NCBI RefSeq assembly: GCF_000022145.1
Contig: NC_011891.1
Location: forward strand, 2,988,001 to 3,052,000
DNA from: Anaeromyxobacter dehalogenans 2CP-1
GTDB lineage: Bacteria > Myxococcota > Myxococcia > Myxococcales > Anaeromyxobacteraceae
Length of the DNA stretch: 64,000 bases
Reading direction: 5' to 3'
The notes beneath the pieces were generated by a model. It saw only the letters and a program-made list of their open reading frames with translations. It was not told the origin of the DNA and searched no databases. This document shows, piece after piece, positions 10,624-18,366 of this stretch (positions are counted from its first letter, which is position 1; every line of letters begins with the position of its first letter). The translations under genes and the position numbers were made by a program.

Positions 10624-11100
10624 CTACCGCCGACCCTGGCCGGCCAGCCAGGCCTGCCGCTTCGCGGCGTGGTCCTCCACGATCCGCTCGTACTCACCGT
10701 GGAACAGCGACGACGCCACCAGGAAGTCGGCGGTGGCGCGGTTGCACGCGGTGGGGATGTTGTAGAGCACCGCGATCCGCAGCAGCGCCTTCACGTCCGG
10801 ATCGTGCGGCTGCGGCTCGAGCGGATCCCAGAAGAACACCAGCACGTCCAGCTCGCCCTCGGCGATCTTCGCGCCGACCTGCTGGTCGCCGCCGAGCGGA
10901 CCGCTCTTGAAGCGGGTCACCGGGAGGTCGGTCTGCGCCTGCACCAGCGCGCCGGTGGTGCCGGTGGCGAACAGGCGGTGCTCGCGGAGCACCGGCCGGT
11001 TGTACTTCACCCAGTCCAGCAGGTCCTGCTTGCGGCTGTCGTGCGCGATGAGGACCACGTTCTTGACCGCGCGCATCGGGACGCGCTGCACCTGGGGCAT
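10624..11100 (-). CDS. mgsA: Methylglyoxal synthase
   Basis: A 158-residue cytoplasmic enzyme that converts dihydroxyacetone phosphate to methylglyoxal and phosphate, a bypass of lower glycolysis. Typical blocks are VLIAHDSRKQDLLDWV (residues 16-31), ATGTTG and the catalytic SGPLGGDQQVGAKIAEG with Asp72, then FFWDPLEPQPHDPDVKALL and NIPTACNRATADFL. Length is normal. A GC-rich 73-base gap with inverted repeats separates it from the convergent barrel gene. The TonB-like gene is 55 bases upstream on the same strand. Confidence 0.95.
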   Translation of the reverse strand: MPQVQRVPMRAVKNVVLIAHDSRKQDLLDWVKYNRPVLREHRLFATGTTGALVQAQTDLPVTRFKSGPLGGDQQVGAKIAEGELDVLVFFWDPLEPQPHDPDVKALLRIAVLYNIPTACNRATADFLVASSLFHGEYERIVEDHAAKRQAWLAGQGRR

Positions 11101-11155
11101 GCTGAGCTCTCCTCCTGTGGATCGGGACCGGCCCGCGGGACGCGGGGCGGCTGAG

Positions 11156-12451
11156 TCATTCCGGGTACGGGCGCTGCGAGGGCAGCGAGGGCATGAGCAC
11201 CTGCACGCGCGAGGCCCGCCGCATCTCCAGCGTGTACGCCAGCGCGAGGTGGATCTGCCCGCTCGCGTCGACCAGGCCCGCCGGCGGGTTCGGGAACGGC
11301 CCGGCCGCCCGCGCCGCCCGGACCACCTCCTGGTCGAGGAAGTCCAGGCCGCTCGAGTCGAGCAGCTTCACGAAGCGGATCGCGCCGCTGCCGTCGAGCA
11401 CCAGCTCGATCGACGTGGTGCGGTCGCGCGCGGGGTAGACCTTCCCCTCGGGATCCCGCGCCTGGTACGCCCGGTTCGGATCCCACTCGCGGTAGATGGC
11501 CATGCCCACGCGGTTGATGAACGTGGCGTACTTGAACGAGCGGGTGTTGAGCGCGGTGGAGTCGCCCTCCTCCACGCCGTCGAGCCGGTCCGGGCTGGGC
11601 CCGCCGGCGATGCGCGCGAGGTTCTGCGGATCCGGCAGGAGCCGCCGATCGATGCCCGACTTGCGGCCGCCGCCCTGCGCGCCGGCGCCGCCGGGCACCT
11701 GCAGCGCCTGGCCGCCGCCGCTCAGCCGCTGCTGGTCGGTCCGGGGCGCGACCGGCACGTCGCCCGCGCCGGGCGCGTCCGGGCGCGGCGCGACCGCCAG
11801 CCGCTCCTGCGCCCGCTGCTCCGGGATGACCAGCTTCTCTCCGCCGGTGCCGTGCGGCGCCGCCGGCCCCTCCTTGCCCGGCGTGCTCTTCGCCGCCTGG
11901 CCGTTCTCGCCGGCCTCGGGCGGTGGCGGCGGCGCCTTGCGCTTCAGGCCGTCGGACGGCGCCGGGAGGGTGTTCTCGAACGCCTGCGTCCCCGCGAAGC
12001 GCGAGCGCGACTCCTTCTCGACCGTGTTGTCGCGGTCGGACAGGAAGCGGGAGTCCTTCGGCGGGCGCGAGTCCTTCGACGGCGCCACGTCCACGATCTG
12101 CCCGTGCGCCCGGCGCTCCTCCGGCGGCGGCGGGGGCGGCGGGATCTTCGGGAGGTCCGACGGCCTCGGCGCGGCGGCGGGCGGCGGCTGGCCGCCCACG
12201 ATGGCGCGGTTCGCCGCCCACTGATCCGCGGTGAGCGGCGCGAGCGCCACCGGCCGCACCGTGGCGGGCTTTCCCAGCTGGAAGGCGCCCACCCGGCCGA
12301 GGATCAGCAAGATCAAGGCGTTGAAGGCGAGCGACAGCAGGATGGCGGCGGTGGTCCGGGTGCCCGGCCGCTCGTCCACCTTCCTCCGTCGCAGGCTGGG
12401 GCCCAGGAACGCCATTCGCCGGGATGTTAACAGCCATGACGGCGGTTTCAT
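11156..12451 (-). CDS. TonB-like energy transducer / periplasmic spanning protein
   Basis: A 431-residue protein with a short cytoplasmic N-terminus, one membrane helix (about residues 32-52, AAILLSLAFNALILLIL), a long Pro/Ala/Gly-rich periplasm-spanning linker with poly-Pro runs, and a C-terminal domain from about 330 (TTSIELVLDGSGAIRFVKLL) resembling TonB_C. This architecture fits TonB/TolA-type proteins that link an ExbB/D-like motor to the outer membrane. No exbB or exbD is in the window. A second possible start is the ATG at 12415; neither has a good ribosome site. Confidence 0.75.
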   Translation of the reverse strand: MKPPSWLLTSRRMAFLGPSLRRRKVDERPGTRTTAAILLSLAFNALILLILGRVGAFQLGKPATVRPVALAPLTADQWAANRAIVGGQPPPAAAPRPSDLPKIPPPPPPPEERRAHGQIVDVAPSKDSRPPKDSRFLSDRDNTVEKESRSRFAGTQAFENTLPAPSDGLKRKAPPPPPEAGENGQAAKSTPGKEGPAAPHGTGGEKLVIPEQRAQERLAVAPRPDAPGAGDVPVAPRTDQQRLSGGGQALQVPGGAGAQGGGRKSGIDRRLLPDPQNLARIAGGPSPDRLDGVEEGDSTALNTRSFKYATFINRVGMAIYREWDPNRAYQARDPEGKVYPARDRTTSIELVLDGSGAIRFVKLLDSSGLDFLDQEVVRAARAAGPFPNPPAGLVDASGQIHLALAYTLEMRRASRVQVLMPSLPSQRPYPE

Positions 12452-12490
12452 CCCCTCGAGTGCGCGTCCACGGGCCGGCCGGGGAACCGG

Positions 12491-12519
12491 TTGACCCCCC
12501 GCGACCCGCCCGGTAAAGA
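12491..12519 (+). promoter_or_regulatory. Sigma70-type promoter before the AsmA-GT51 gene
   Basis: TTGACC and TAAAGA are 17 bases apart, and the -10 box ends 12 bases before the ATG at 12532, which would leave a very short leader. Confidence 0.5.
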
Positions 12520-12531
12520 GCGCGCGATTCC

Positions 12532-14502
12532 ATGGCTTCCGCCCTGCCCACCCCTCCCCGCCCCCGCCTCGCGCTGCGCCCCCTCTGGCGCGCCGCGGGC
12601 TGGGGCGTGCTGGCGCTGGCCTGCCTGTACGGGGTGGCGCTCGTGGCGCTCTCGCGGCCCGCGGCGGAGGCCGCGCTCCGCCGACGCATCCTGGCCGGCC
12701 TGCGCGCGTCGGTGGGCGACGTCACCCTCGGCCCCGACGTCCACGTCTCGCCGCTGCTCCGCGTCTCCTTCGGCCCGCTCGCCATCGCCGGCGCGCGGCC
12801 GGGGGCGCCGCCGGTGCTGCGCGTCGAGCGGATCGAGGCGCGGCCGCGGCTGCTCGCGCTGCTGGCCGGGCGCGCCGAGCTCGCCTCGGTGCGGATGACC
12901 GGCGTGCGCGTGGAGGCCGGCCGCTCCGGGCGATCGCTGCTGGAGCTGGGCGAGCGCCTGCGCGGCCCCCCTGCCCGGCGCGGCGCCCTCCCTGCTCGCG
13001 CCCCCGCCGCGTCCGCCCCCGAGCCCGCGCCGGAGGCGGACGAGGCCGCCCCGTGGCCCTCGGTGCAGGCGCGCGCGCTGGTGATCGCCTTCGTGCTCGG
13101 GGGCAAGACCGTGGAGCTGGGGCCGATCGACGCGCACCTGTCGCGCGCCCGCGGCGACGGCGAGGAGCGCCTCCGCGCCGACCTGCGCCTGCCCGGCGGC
13201 GGCACCGCCACGGTGGACGCCCGCCGGGAGGCCTCCGGCTGGCGCGCCACGCTGGGGGTGCGGCACCTCGGGCCCGCCGCGATCCCGGAGGCGCTCGGCG
13301 CAGGGGCGGTGTCGCTGCGCGAGGGCACGCTCTCGCTCGACGCGACGCTGGACGCCGCGCCGGACCTGTCCCGCCTCGGCGGGCGCGCCGTGCTCGCGGT
13401 GGAGGGCGCCTCGGTGGCCGGCGAGCGGATCGGCGCCGAGCCCCTCGGGCCGATCTCCGCCACCGCCGAGGGCGACGTCGCCTGGGAGGGCGCGGAGCGG
13501 CGCGTGTCGCTCTCCGGCGGGCGCGTGGTGCTCTTCGGCGCCATCCCCGCCGCCGTCTCCGGCCAGGCGCGGCTCGGCCCCGGCCTCCCGTTCGAGCTCT
13601 CCGCGCGGCTCGACCGACTCGACTTCGCCGCGGCCGTCGCCGCGCTGCCGGCGGCGCTGGGGCTGCCGCCGGAGGCGCCGCGGCCCGCCGGCACGCTCGA
13701 CGCCCACCTCGACCTGGCCGGCCCGCTGCTCGCGCCGGCCGCCTGGACGGTGGACGCCGGGCTGGACCTCTCGCGCATGCGCGAGGCGGCCCGGCGCGCG
13801 CCGCCCGTCGCGCTCCGCGCGCCGTTCGTGCACCGCCCCGAGGTCGAGCACGGCACGCCGCCCGAGATCCTGGTGGGCCCGCGCAACCCCGCGTTCGTCC
13901 CGCTCGCCACCCTGCCGCAGCACGTGATCCGCGCGGTGACCGCCAGCGAGGACGCCGGGTTCTACGGCCACTCCGGCTTCGAGTTCGAGGAGCTGCGCAA
14001 CGCGTTCGCCGCGTCCGCCGAGCGCGGCCGGCTGGTGCGCGGCGGCTCGACCATCTCGCAGCAGCTCGCGAAGAACCTGTACCTCTCCCGCGAGAAGACG
14101 CTGGCGCGGAAGGTGCGGGAGGCGGCGCTCACGGTGGCGCTCGAGGCGACGGTGCCCAAGGCGCGGCTCCTCGAGATCTACCTGAACGTGGCGGAGTGGG
14201 GCCCGGGGCTGTGGGGCATCGGGCCGGCCGCGCGCCACTGGTTCGGCGTGCCCGCCGCCGAGCTCACGCCGCGGCAGGCCGCGTTCCTCGCCACCGTGAT
14301 CCCGAACCCGGTCCGGTTCCACTTCATGTGGTCCCGCGGCGCGCCCACCGAGGCGTGGGACCAGCGCGTGGACGAGCTGCTGCTGAAGATGGCGGCGCAG
14401 CAGGTGCTCGACCCGGACGCGCTCGACGCGGCCCTGGTCGAGCCGCTCGCGTTCGCGCGGCCGGGCGCGGCGGTCGGGCCGGGCGCGACGCCGGCGCCGT
14501 AG
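12532..14502 (+). CDS. AsmA-like domain fused to GT51 peptidoglycan glycosyltransferase
   Basis: A 656-residue membrane protein. One N-terminal helix (about 22-40) is followed by a long AsmA/TamB-like repeat region (about 45-430, e.g. VTLGPDVHVSPLLRVSFGPLAIAGARP) and then a complete GT51 transglycosylase domain (about 445-640). The GT51 signatures are intact: SEDAGFYGHSGFEF with the catalytic Glu, GGSTISQQLAKNLYLSREKT, and LLEIYLNVAEWGPGLWGI. GT51 domains polymerise lipid II into glycan strands; monofunctional MtgA is about 240 residues, so the 400-residue exported front domain is the odd part. There is no transpeptidase domain. A clear promoter precedes it. Confidence 0.85.
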   Translation: MASALPTPPRPRLALRPLWRAAGWGVLALACLYGVALVALSRPAAEAALRRRILAGLRASVGDVTLGPDVHVSPLLRVSFGPLAIAGARPGAPPVLRVERIEARPRLLALLAGRAELASVRMTGVRVEAGRSGRSLLELGERLRGPPARRGALPARAPAASAPEPAPEADEAAPWPSVQARALVIAFVLGGKTVELGPIDAHLSRARGDGEERLRADLRLPGGGTATVDARREASGWRATLGVRHLGPAAIPEALGAGAVSLREGTLSLDATLDAAPDLSRLGGRAVLAVEGASVAGERIGAEPLGPISATAEGDVAWEGAERRVSLSGGRVVLFGAIPAAVSGQARLGPGLPFELSARLDRLDFAAAVAALPAALGLPPEAPRPAGTLDAHLDLAGPLLAPAAWTVDAGLDLSRMREAARRAPPVALRAPFVHRPEVEHGTPPEILVGPRNPAFVPLATLPQHVIRAVTASEDAGFYGHSGFEFEELRNAFAASAERGRLVRGGSTISQQLAKNLYLSREKTLARKVREAALTVALEATVPKARLLEIYLNVAEWGPGLWGIGPAARHWFGVPAAELTPRQAAFLATVIPNPVRFHFMWSRGAPTEAWDQRVDELLLKMAAQQVLDPDALDAALVEPLAFARPGAAVGPGATPAP

Positions 14503-14587
14503 CGGGGCCGCGGCGTCGGAGCACGCGCACTGCGGCGGACCACTCCTCGATCAACGCACGATGCCCCCGGCGCGGGGCCGGGAATCG

Positions 14588-15670
14588 CTACGCGGGCGCG
14601 GGCGCGGCGGGCCGCGGGCGGGCGCGGCGCCGGGCCTGCAGCCGCTCCCAGGCCACCGAGATCGCCCAGGTGACGCCCACCATCGCGACGATCGCCGCGA
14701 TCGTCGCCGGGAACGGGAGCCGGCCGCGCAGCGGCCGCGCCAGGCCGCCGTAGGTCAGCTCGACCGAGGCGATGTACCCGACGAGCGACTGCCGCCCGAG
14801 CACGGTGAGCCAGCGCAGCGCCCGCTCCGCCACGAGCGGCACGAGCTGGGTGAGCCCGGTAAGCGCCACGCACGCGCCGAGCCGCATCGCGAACCAGGCC
14901 GGCGAGGCGCGCCAGAACGCGTCCCCGCGCAGCGGCGCCCGCGCGTCGAGCCCGAGGCCCGCGCCGAGGAGCGCCGCGCCCAGGGCGAGCCACAGGAGCG
15001 GACGGTCCGGTCCGCGCGCCAGCGGCGCGAGCGCGGCGCCGGCGAGCAGGAAGGCGACCCAGTTGAACAGGTGGAAGTTCCCGCGGCGGCCCAGGTCGGC
15101 GGACGCGATGTAGGCGTAGTCGAGCAGCCGGCTCGGCGCGTGCGCCGTCCCCGCCACGCCGGGCGTCGCGAGCACCACCGCGACCGCCGCCAGCGCCGCG
15201 AGCGCGGGCCCGAGGCGGCGCGGCACGCCGATGGTGAGCAGCGCCGACAGCCCCAGGCCGACCGCGATGACGTTGAGGATGTCCACCTTCAGCACGTCCC
15301 CGACGCCGGCCCAGGCCGTGTCCCACCAGCCGTGCCACAGCGCCGGGGCGTAGCCGAGCAGGTACTCCGCCGCGCGGAAGCCGTACGCGACGCCGAGCAG
15401 CCACAGCGCCCGGCGCAGCGCGGCCGACCGGCGCGCGCCCGGCGCGACGCCCTTGCGCTCCAGCGCGGCGTCGCCGAGCGCCTGCGAGAGGCCGGCCATG
15501 TAGAGGAAGCCGGGCGCGGCGAGCCCGCCCAGCATGCGGAGCGCGCCGAAGCCGTGGCCGTGCGCCGCGGCCGGTGCGAGCCATGCGTCGAGCACGTGGA
15601 CCTCGACCATGAACAGCACGGCGAGGCCGCGCTGCCAGTCGAGCCAGAGCTTGCGTCTGGGAGCGGTCAC
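14588..15670 (-). CDS. DUF1624 / heparan-alpha-glucosaminide acetyltransferase-like membrane protein
   Basis: A polytopic membrane protein with roughly ten hydrophobic helices. The opening block KLWLDWQRGLAVLFMVEVHV with charged residues and His inside helix 1 is characteristic of the DUF1624/HGSNAT acyltransferase group, and a late block LGRQSLVGYIASVEL matches the conserved GR-SL motif. Members move acyl groups across the membrane onto sugars; the acceptor here is unknown. The start is uncertain: family homology begins after a GTG at 15670 (360 residues), while an in-frame ATG at 15742 adds a Pro/Ala-rich 24-residue extension. Convergent to the GT51 fusion. Confidence 0.75.
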   Translation of the reverse strand: MTAPRRKLWLDWQRGLAVLFMVEVHVLDAWLAPAAAHGHGFGALRMLGGLAAPGFLYMAGLSQALGDAALERKGVAPGARRSAALRRALWLLGVAYGFRAAEYLLGYAPALWHGWWDTAWAGVGDVLKVDILNVIAVGLGLSALLTIGVPRRLGPALAALAAVAVVLATPGVAGTAHAPSRLLDYAYIASADLGRRGNFHLFNWVAFLLAGAALAPLARGPDRPLLWLALGAALLGAGLGLDARAPLRGDAFWRASPAWFAMRLGACVALTGLTQLVPLVAERALRWLTVLGRQSLVGYIASVELTYGGLARPLRGRLPFPATIAAIVAMVGVTWAISVAWERLQARRRARPRPAAPAPA

Positions 15671-15738
15671 GGGGTGGGCGCCAGGTGCGGCGGGGGGCGC
15701 TGGAGCGGCTCGGGCGGCCGGAGGCGGCCGCCCCGCGG

Positions 15739-15960
15739 TCACTTGTCGCGGTACGTGATGCGGCCGCGGGTGAGGTCGTACGGCGACAGCTCGAGCTTCA
15801 CGCGGTCGCCGGGGATGATGCGGATGTGGAACTTCTTCATCTTGCCCGACGCGTACGCGAGGACCACGGGACCCTGATCGACCTTGACCCGGTACATGCC
15901 GCCGGCGAGCGCCTCCTCGACGGTGCCCTGTACCTCGATGCCGGTTTCCTTCTCGCTCAT
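15739..15960 (-). CDS. infA: Translation initiation factor IF-1
   Basis: A 73-residue single S1/OB-fold protein that binds the ribosomal A site during initiation. The blocks [39 protein letters not shown] and [13 protein letters not shown] are diagnostic. A GGAGAGG ribosome site precedes the ATG by five bases, which rules out the longer frame. If the DUF1624 gene used its ATG at 15742 the two would overlap by four bases at their ends. Confidence 0.97.
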   Translation of the reverse strand: MSEKETGIEVQGTVEEALAGGMYRVKVDQGPVVLAYASGKMKKFHIRIIPGDRVKLELSPYDLTRGRITYRDK

Positions 15961-16009
15961 CGAACCTCTCCGCACGCTCCCAGGCTATCGTGTAGCAGGC
16001 TCAGAAGCG

Positions 16010-16039
16010 CGAGCGGCCTCGGTCACCCGAGGCCGCTCG
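16010..16039 (-). terminator. Strong hairpin behind the cold-shock gene
   Basis: A perfect 12-bp stem (GAGCGGCCTCGG with its complement, plus one closing C-G pair) around a TCAC loop lies 22 bases after the cold-shock stop codon. There is no U-tract, as is common for terminators at such GC content. Confidence 0.6.
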
Positions 16040-16060
16040 TCACCCAGCGGACCGGATGCT

Positions 16061-16261
16061 CTACGGACGGCGGACGTTCGCCGCCTGAAGCCCCTTGGGG
16101 CCCTGGGTGACGTCGAACTCCACCCGCTCCCCCTCCTTCAGGGTGCGGAAGCCATCCATCTGAATGGCCGTGTGGTGAACGAAGACGTCCTCCCCGCCCT
16201 CCTGGGAGATGAAACCGTAGCCCTTCGCGTCGTTGAACCACTTCACGGTACCAAGTGCCAT
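16061..16261 (-). CDS. Cold-shock domain protein
   Basis: A 66-residue CspA-family RNA chaperone. RNP1 reads KGYGFIS and RNP2 VFVHHTAI, preceded by the conserved [11 protein letters not shown] start. Length is typical. It has its own promoter with a leader of about 75 bases and a strong hairpin downstream, so it is a single transcription unit. The long leader suggests the usual post-transcriptional temperature control, although no cold-box match was checked. Confidence 0.96.
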   Translation of the reverse strand: MALGTVKWFNDAKGYGFISQEGGEDVFVHHTAIQMDGFRTLKEGERVEFDVTQGPKGLQAANVRRP

Positions 16262-16342
16262 CGCTTCACGCTTCCTTCGTGTGTCCCGGGCCGACCGCCG
16301 GCCCGCGGAGTCGTGGGGCACGGACCCTCGACTCGGCCGCGA

Positions 16343-16372
16343 AATATCCCCGAAACCTACAGGGACCGTCAA
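16343..16372 (-). promoter_or_regulatory. Promoter of the cold-shock gene
   Basis: Read on the minus strand, TTGACG (16372-16367) and GATATT (16348-16343) are 18 bases apart. The predicted leader is about 75 bases and contains a GGGCCG/CGGCCC hairpin before the start codon. Confidence 0.6.
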
Positions 16373-16438
16373 GGGGACGGAGTGCCCCAACCGCGCGGAA
16401 AATGTGGACTTGTCGGGTCCGCCACGCGCTCGCCACGT

Positions 16439-16864
16439 TCACTCTCCGAGCGCGGAGCAAAGCGCGCGCGCTCGGCCTCCCACCTCCCCGTCGGCGGCCA
16501 GCGCGGCGAGCTCGGCGCGCGCCGCCTCCCGGGCGCCCGGATCGGCCAGCAAGGCCTCCGCCCGCGCCAGCCGGATCCACGGATCGGCCGGGGCGAGCCG
16601 CACCGCCACCTCGGCGCAGAACCGGGCTGCGAGCGGCTGGCCCAGCCGGCGGTGCGCCGTGGCCAGCAGCGCCCAGGCCGCCGCGTCCTCGTGGTTGCTC
16701 ACCACCAGCCCCTCCAGGATGGCCCGGGCGGTCTCCACCCGCCCCGCCTCCAGCTCCGCCTCCGCCAGCGCGGCGATGGCGTCGCCCAGCTCCTGGGTCA
16801 TCCCCTGCACCTCGGCCAGCGTGGGCGTGCGCCCCCCGACCGCCGTCTCGATCGCGTCGTCCAT
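16439..16864 (-). CDS. Small TPR protein, possible secretion-chaperone-like
   Basis: A 141-residue all-helical protein with about three tetratricopeptide-like units (ELEAGRVETARAILEGLVV, AAWALLATAHRRLGQPLAAR, WIRLARAEALLADPGAREAA). No signal peptide. Size and repeat number match the SycD/LcrH class of type III translocator chaperones, but also many generic TPR proteins. It starts eight bases after the stop of the hydrophobic Ser/Gly/Lys-rich protein, so the two are probably made together; this pairing is the reason to consider a chaperone-client relation. Confidence 0.65.
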   Translation of the reverse strand: MDDAIETAVGGRTPTLAEVQGMTQELGDAIAALAEAELEAGRVETARAILEGLVVSNHEDAAAWALLATAHRRLGQPLAARFCAEVAVRLAPADPWIRLARAEALLADPGAREAARAELAALAADGEVGGRARALCSALGE

Positions 16865-16872
16865 GGCGCGCC

Positions 16873-17763
16873 TCAGGAGCGGATGTTGTGCACCGCCGAC
16901 ATCTTCATGTCGTGCAGCGAGCGGAGGACGTTGGAGACGAGCGTGAACATCTCCTTCTGCTTCTCCATCGCGTACTGCAGCTCCATCATCTTCTTGCGAT
17001 CGATCTCGGGCGAGTCCGCCGAGCCGGTGCTGCCCGTGCCGCCGGTCCCGCCGGTGCCGCTCGAGCCGCTCGCCGGCGCGTCCTTGAACGCTGCCGCCAG
17101 GTCGAACGCCACGCCCGCGAGCTGCGGGCCGGCCTTGGCGAGCACGGGCGCGAGCCCCGGGAACCCCATGGCGGCGGCGCCCGCCGCGAGCGCGGGCCCG
17201 CCCAGCGTCTTCACCAGCGCCTGGACGTTCTTGTCGTTCAGGATCTCCATCGACATGCCGAGCGCCGGGAACGCGGTCTTGAGCGCGCCGGCCAGCTTGG
17301 CGAAGGGCCCGCCCTTCTTCTTCTTGGCGCCGGACGAGCCGCTCGTGCCGGAGGCCTTCCCCGCCGCCTCCTTCATCTTCTGCTCGACGTCCCGGTCGAA
17401 GCGGTCCTGCACGTACATCATGAAGCGGAACAGCTTCTCCTCGATCGAGAGCCTCGGATCGTCGAGGAACGCGAGCGCGCCGGTGGACCGCGAGGACGAC
17501 GGCTTCTTCGCCGCGCCCGACTTCGTCGTTCCCTTCGCGCCCGAGGCGTACCCCGCCCCGGAGCTCCGCCGCGTCTTCTTCGCCGAGGTCTTCTTCGCGG
17601 AGGGGAGCGCGGCCGCCGCGGCGGCGATCACGGCGCCGCCCTTCCCGACGCCGGCGGCGCTGGCGGCCCGGATGGTGCGCGGCGCGGCGACCTGGGCGAG
17701 ATCGGCGGCGAGCGCGGCGCCCTGCGAGAGCAGCGCGGCGCCGGTGCGGACGGACGGGATCAT
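16873..17763 (-). CDS. Hydrophobic, Ser/Gly/Lys-rich protein of unknown function
   Basis: A 296-residue protein without a signal peptide. Residues 1-50 are Ala-rich helices; 50-95 are basic and disordered (KKTSAKKTRRSS); about 96-125 form an amphipathic helix (LSIEEKLFRFMMYVQDRFDR); a basic Gly/Ser/Lys linker follows; 150-228 carry hydrophobic helices (GPALAAGAAAMGFPGLAPVL) that could insert into membrane; a Gly/Thr/Ser linker precedes a C-terminal helical segment (MEKQKEMFTLVSNVLRSL). The layout, with central hydrophobic helices and a terminal coiled segment, recalls translocators of type III systems. Ribosome site AAAGGA precedes the ATG. No other secretion gene is in the window. Confidence 0.6.
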   Translation of the reverse strand: MIPSVRTGAALLSQGAALAADLAQVAAPRTIRAASAAGVGKGGAVIAAAAAALPSAKKTSAKKTRRSSGAGYASGAKGTTKSGAAKKPSSSRSTGALAFLDDPRLSIEEKLFRFMMYVQDRFDRDVEQKMKEAAGKASGTSGSSGAKKKKGGPFAKLAGALKTAFPALGMSMEILNDKNVQALVKTLGGPALAAGAAAMGFPGLAPVLAKAGPQLAGVAFDLAAAFKDAPASGSSGTGGTGGTGSTGSADSPEIDRKKMMELQYAMEKQKEMFTLVSNVLRSLHDMKMSAVHNIRS

Positions 17764-17781
17764 CTGGGTTCCTTTCGGATG

Positions 17782-17812
17782 GGGTGGGCGGTGCGCCTCG
17801 CGGCGCCCACCC
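17782..17812. other. Nine-bp inverted repeat in the leader of the 296-residue protein gene
   Basis: GGGTGGGCG and CGCCCACCC flank a 13-base spacer, about 20 bases upstream of the ATG at 17763 on the minus strand. It could be a leader hairpin or an operator. Confidence 0.35.
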
Positions 17813-17915
17813 TTCCCCGGAGCGCGCCCCGTGCCAGCGCCGGGCGCCCGGATCCCGCGCGGTTGCGCGGGGCGCGCGGTCGCGCCGGAGCCCGCCGGGA
17901 CGCAGCGCGGACCGT

Positions 17916-17944
17916 TTGACCCGGGCGCGGACGGCGCCTAGATT
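17916..17944 (+). promoter_or_regulatory. Promoter of ruvX-mltG
   Basis: TTGACC and TAGATT are separated by 17 bases, ending eight bases before the ruvX ATG, so the transcript would be nearly leaderless. Confidence 0.6.
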
Positions 17945-17952
17945 GCCGCGCC

Positions 17953-18366
17953 ATGCGCACGCTCGGCGTCGACCTGGGGCGGGTCCGGATCGGCCTCGCC
18001 GTGGCCGACGAGATCCTGCGGACGGCGCGCGCGGTGACCACGGTGGTCCGCCGCACCGAGGCCGAGGACCTCGCCGCCATCGCCGAGGTGGCCCGCGACT
18101 ACGAGGTCACGCGGGCGGTGGTGGGGCTCCCGCTCAACATGGACGGCACGGAGGGCCCGTCGGCGCGGCTCGCTCGCGGCTTCGCGCCGCGGCTGGAGGC
18201 GGCGCTCGGCGTGCCGGTGGAGCTGTTCGACGAGCGGCTCTCCTCCTTCGAGGCCGAGTCGCGGCTGCGCGCGCGCGGCCTGTCGGCCCGCGAGCAGCGA
18301 GGCCAGGTGGACGCGGAGGCCGCGGCCGTCATCCTGCAGGGCTGGCTGGATCGGAGGGCGCCGTGA
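17953..18366 (+). CDS. ruvX: YqgF/RuvX family Holliday-junction resolvase-like nuclease
   Basis: A 137-residue RNase H-fold protein. The family Asp is in LGVDLGRVRIGLAVAD (Asp7), the GLPLNMDGTEG block lies near 56-66, and FDERLSS with VDAEAAAVIL completes the catalytic set. Family members act in 5' end processing of pre-16S rRNA and possibly on recombination intermediates. Its TGA overlaps the GTG start of mltG, a pairing often seen in bacteria. Confidence 0.92.
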   Translation: MRTLGVDLGRVRIGLAVADEILRTARAVTTVVRRTEAEDLAAIAEVARDYEVTRAVVGLPLNMDGTEGPSARLARGFAPRLEAALGVPVELFDERLSSFEAESRLRARGLSAREQRGQVDAEAAAVILQGWLDRRAP

